Notes under the pieces: model-generated | Database searches by the model: none | Seen by the model: the letters and a program-made list of their open reading frames with translations, nothing else | Told to the model about the DNA's origin: nothing | Source of the DNA: Mesorhizobium_L sp035547755 | GTDB lineage: Bacteria > Pseudomonadota > Alphaproteobacteria > Rhizobiales > Rhizobiaceae | Direction: 5' to 3' | NCBI GenBank assembly: GCA_035547755.1 | Contig: DASZUG010000027.1 | Location: forward strand, 55,716-119,715 | DNA: 64,000 nt | In this document: piece after piece, positions 63,752 to 64,000 of the stretch | Position numbering within the stretch: position 1 is the stretch's first letter | How the letters are laid out: the number at the start of each line of letters is the position of its first letter | Made by a program: the position numbers and the translations under genes

Positions 63752-64000
63752 TCAGACCCGGCTGGCGATCAGCCTGATCCCCTCTTCTATCTTGGACGCG
63801 TCGATCGACGAATAGGCAAGGCGATAGAAGTCCAGTGGTGCGTTCTCCGAATCGAAGAAGACATGGCCCGGCTCGATCAGGACGCCCAACGGGCGGAGCC
63901 GTTCGGCCAGAAGCCGCGCATCCTCTCCAGTGGGCGTGCGCATCCAGAAGCTGGAGCCGCCATGGGTTTCGCCATGCGCCATCGTCAGCCCATGCGCTTC
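63752..64000 (-). CDS. MocR-type PLP-binding regulator, C-terminal part (cut by the window edge)
   Basis: The frame enters from the right edge and ends at 63752 (82 codons seen). It shows the last part of an aminotransferase-like domain: GGSSFWMRTPTGEDARLLAERL, GVLIEPGHVFFDS, and FYRLAYSSIDASKIEEGIRLI. This end is typical of GntR/MocR regulators. In many alphaproteobacteria TauR, of this family, controls tauabc/tpa-xsc genes, and this gene stands 115 bp upstream of xsc on the same strand. That it is TauR is inferred; the DNA-binding domain is out of view. Confidence 0.75.
   Translation of the reverse strand, partial: EAHGLTMAHGETHGGSSFWMRTPTGEDARLLAERLRPLGVLIEPGHVFFDSENAPLDFYRLAYSSIDASKIEEGIRLIASRV

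Overview
The window is GC-rich (roughly 60%+) chromosomal DNA from an alphaproteobacterium of the order Hyphomicrobiales (Rhizobiales), in the Mesorhizobium/Brucella/Sinorhizobium part of the tree. The evidence is gene order. irr-fabA-fabB-fabI, rbfA-truB-rpsO-pnp, rimP-nusA-rnpM-infB and tsaB-rimI-olsA-miaB-phoH-ybeY-corC-lnt-XRE-metK-trmB are all rhizobial core blocks. I cannot name the genus from sequence alone. No rRNA, tRNA, CRISPR array, transposase or prophage gene was found.

Layout. 1-6.4 kb: start of a D-2-hydroxyacid dehydrogenase, an SH3-domain exported protein, irr with the unsaturated fatty acid block fabA-fabB-fabI, a RelE/ParE-type toxin-antitoxin pair, and an RsmC-like rRNA methyltransferase. 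6.4-19.3 kb: the translation/RNA-decay block (pnp, rpsO, truB, rbfA, infB, rnpM, nusA, rimP), interrupted by an HWE histidine kinase between rpsO and truB, and by a PagL-like outer-membrane lipase between rbfA and infB. 19.3-30 kb: trmB, metK, a HipB-like regulator, lnt, corC, ybeY, phoH, miaB, olsA, rimI, tsaB, all on the minus strand. 30-40.3 kb: malate synthase G, a hydantoinase A-type ATPase, a host-attachment-family protein, cysG-cysH, a PRC-barrel protein, a NepR-like small protein and ilvD.

40.4-52.1 kb is an accessory patch. It opens with a complete GH15 glucoamylase-like gene. About 8.7 kb downstream lies a second, detached copy of that gene's last ~360 bp. Between the two copies are a His-rich exported protein, a DUF6065-like protein, a small gene broken by a stop codon, two related GT2 glycosyltransferases on opposite strands, a DedA protein, a GT4-type glycosyltransferase, a polysaccharide deacetylase and proteins of unknown function. 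A third GT2 gene follows. This looks like an acquired or recombining cell-surface polysaccharide locus.

52.3-64 kb: gyrB; then a promoter, a fluoride riboswitch and a tight three-gene operon (a COG4280-like membrane protein, a 71-residue membrane protein, CrcB), which I consider the most interesting unit in the window; a cytochrome P450; an aldehyde dehydrogenase/DapA-family pair separated by a palindromic intergenic element; and a sulfonate (taurine-type) module of xsc and ackA with the end of a MocR-type regulator at the right edge. Xsc would yield acetyl phosphate plus sulfite, and AckA would turn the acetyl phosphate into acetate and ATP.
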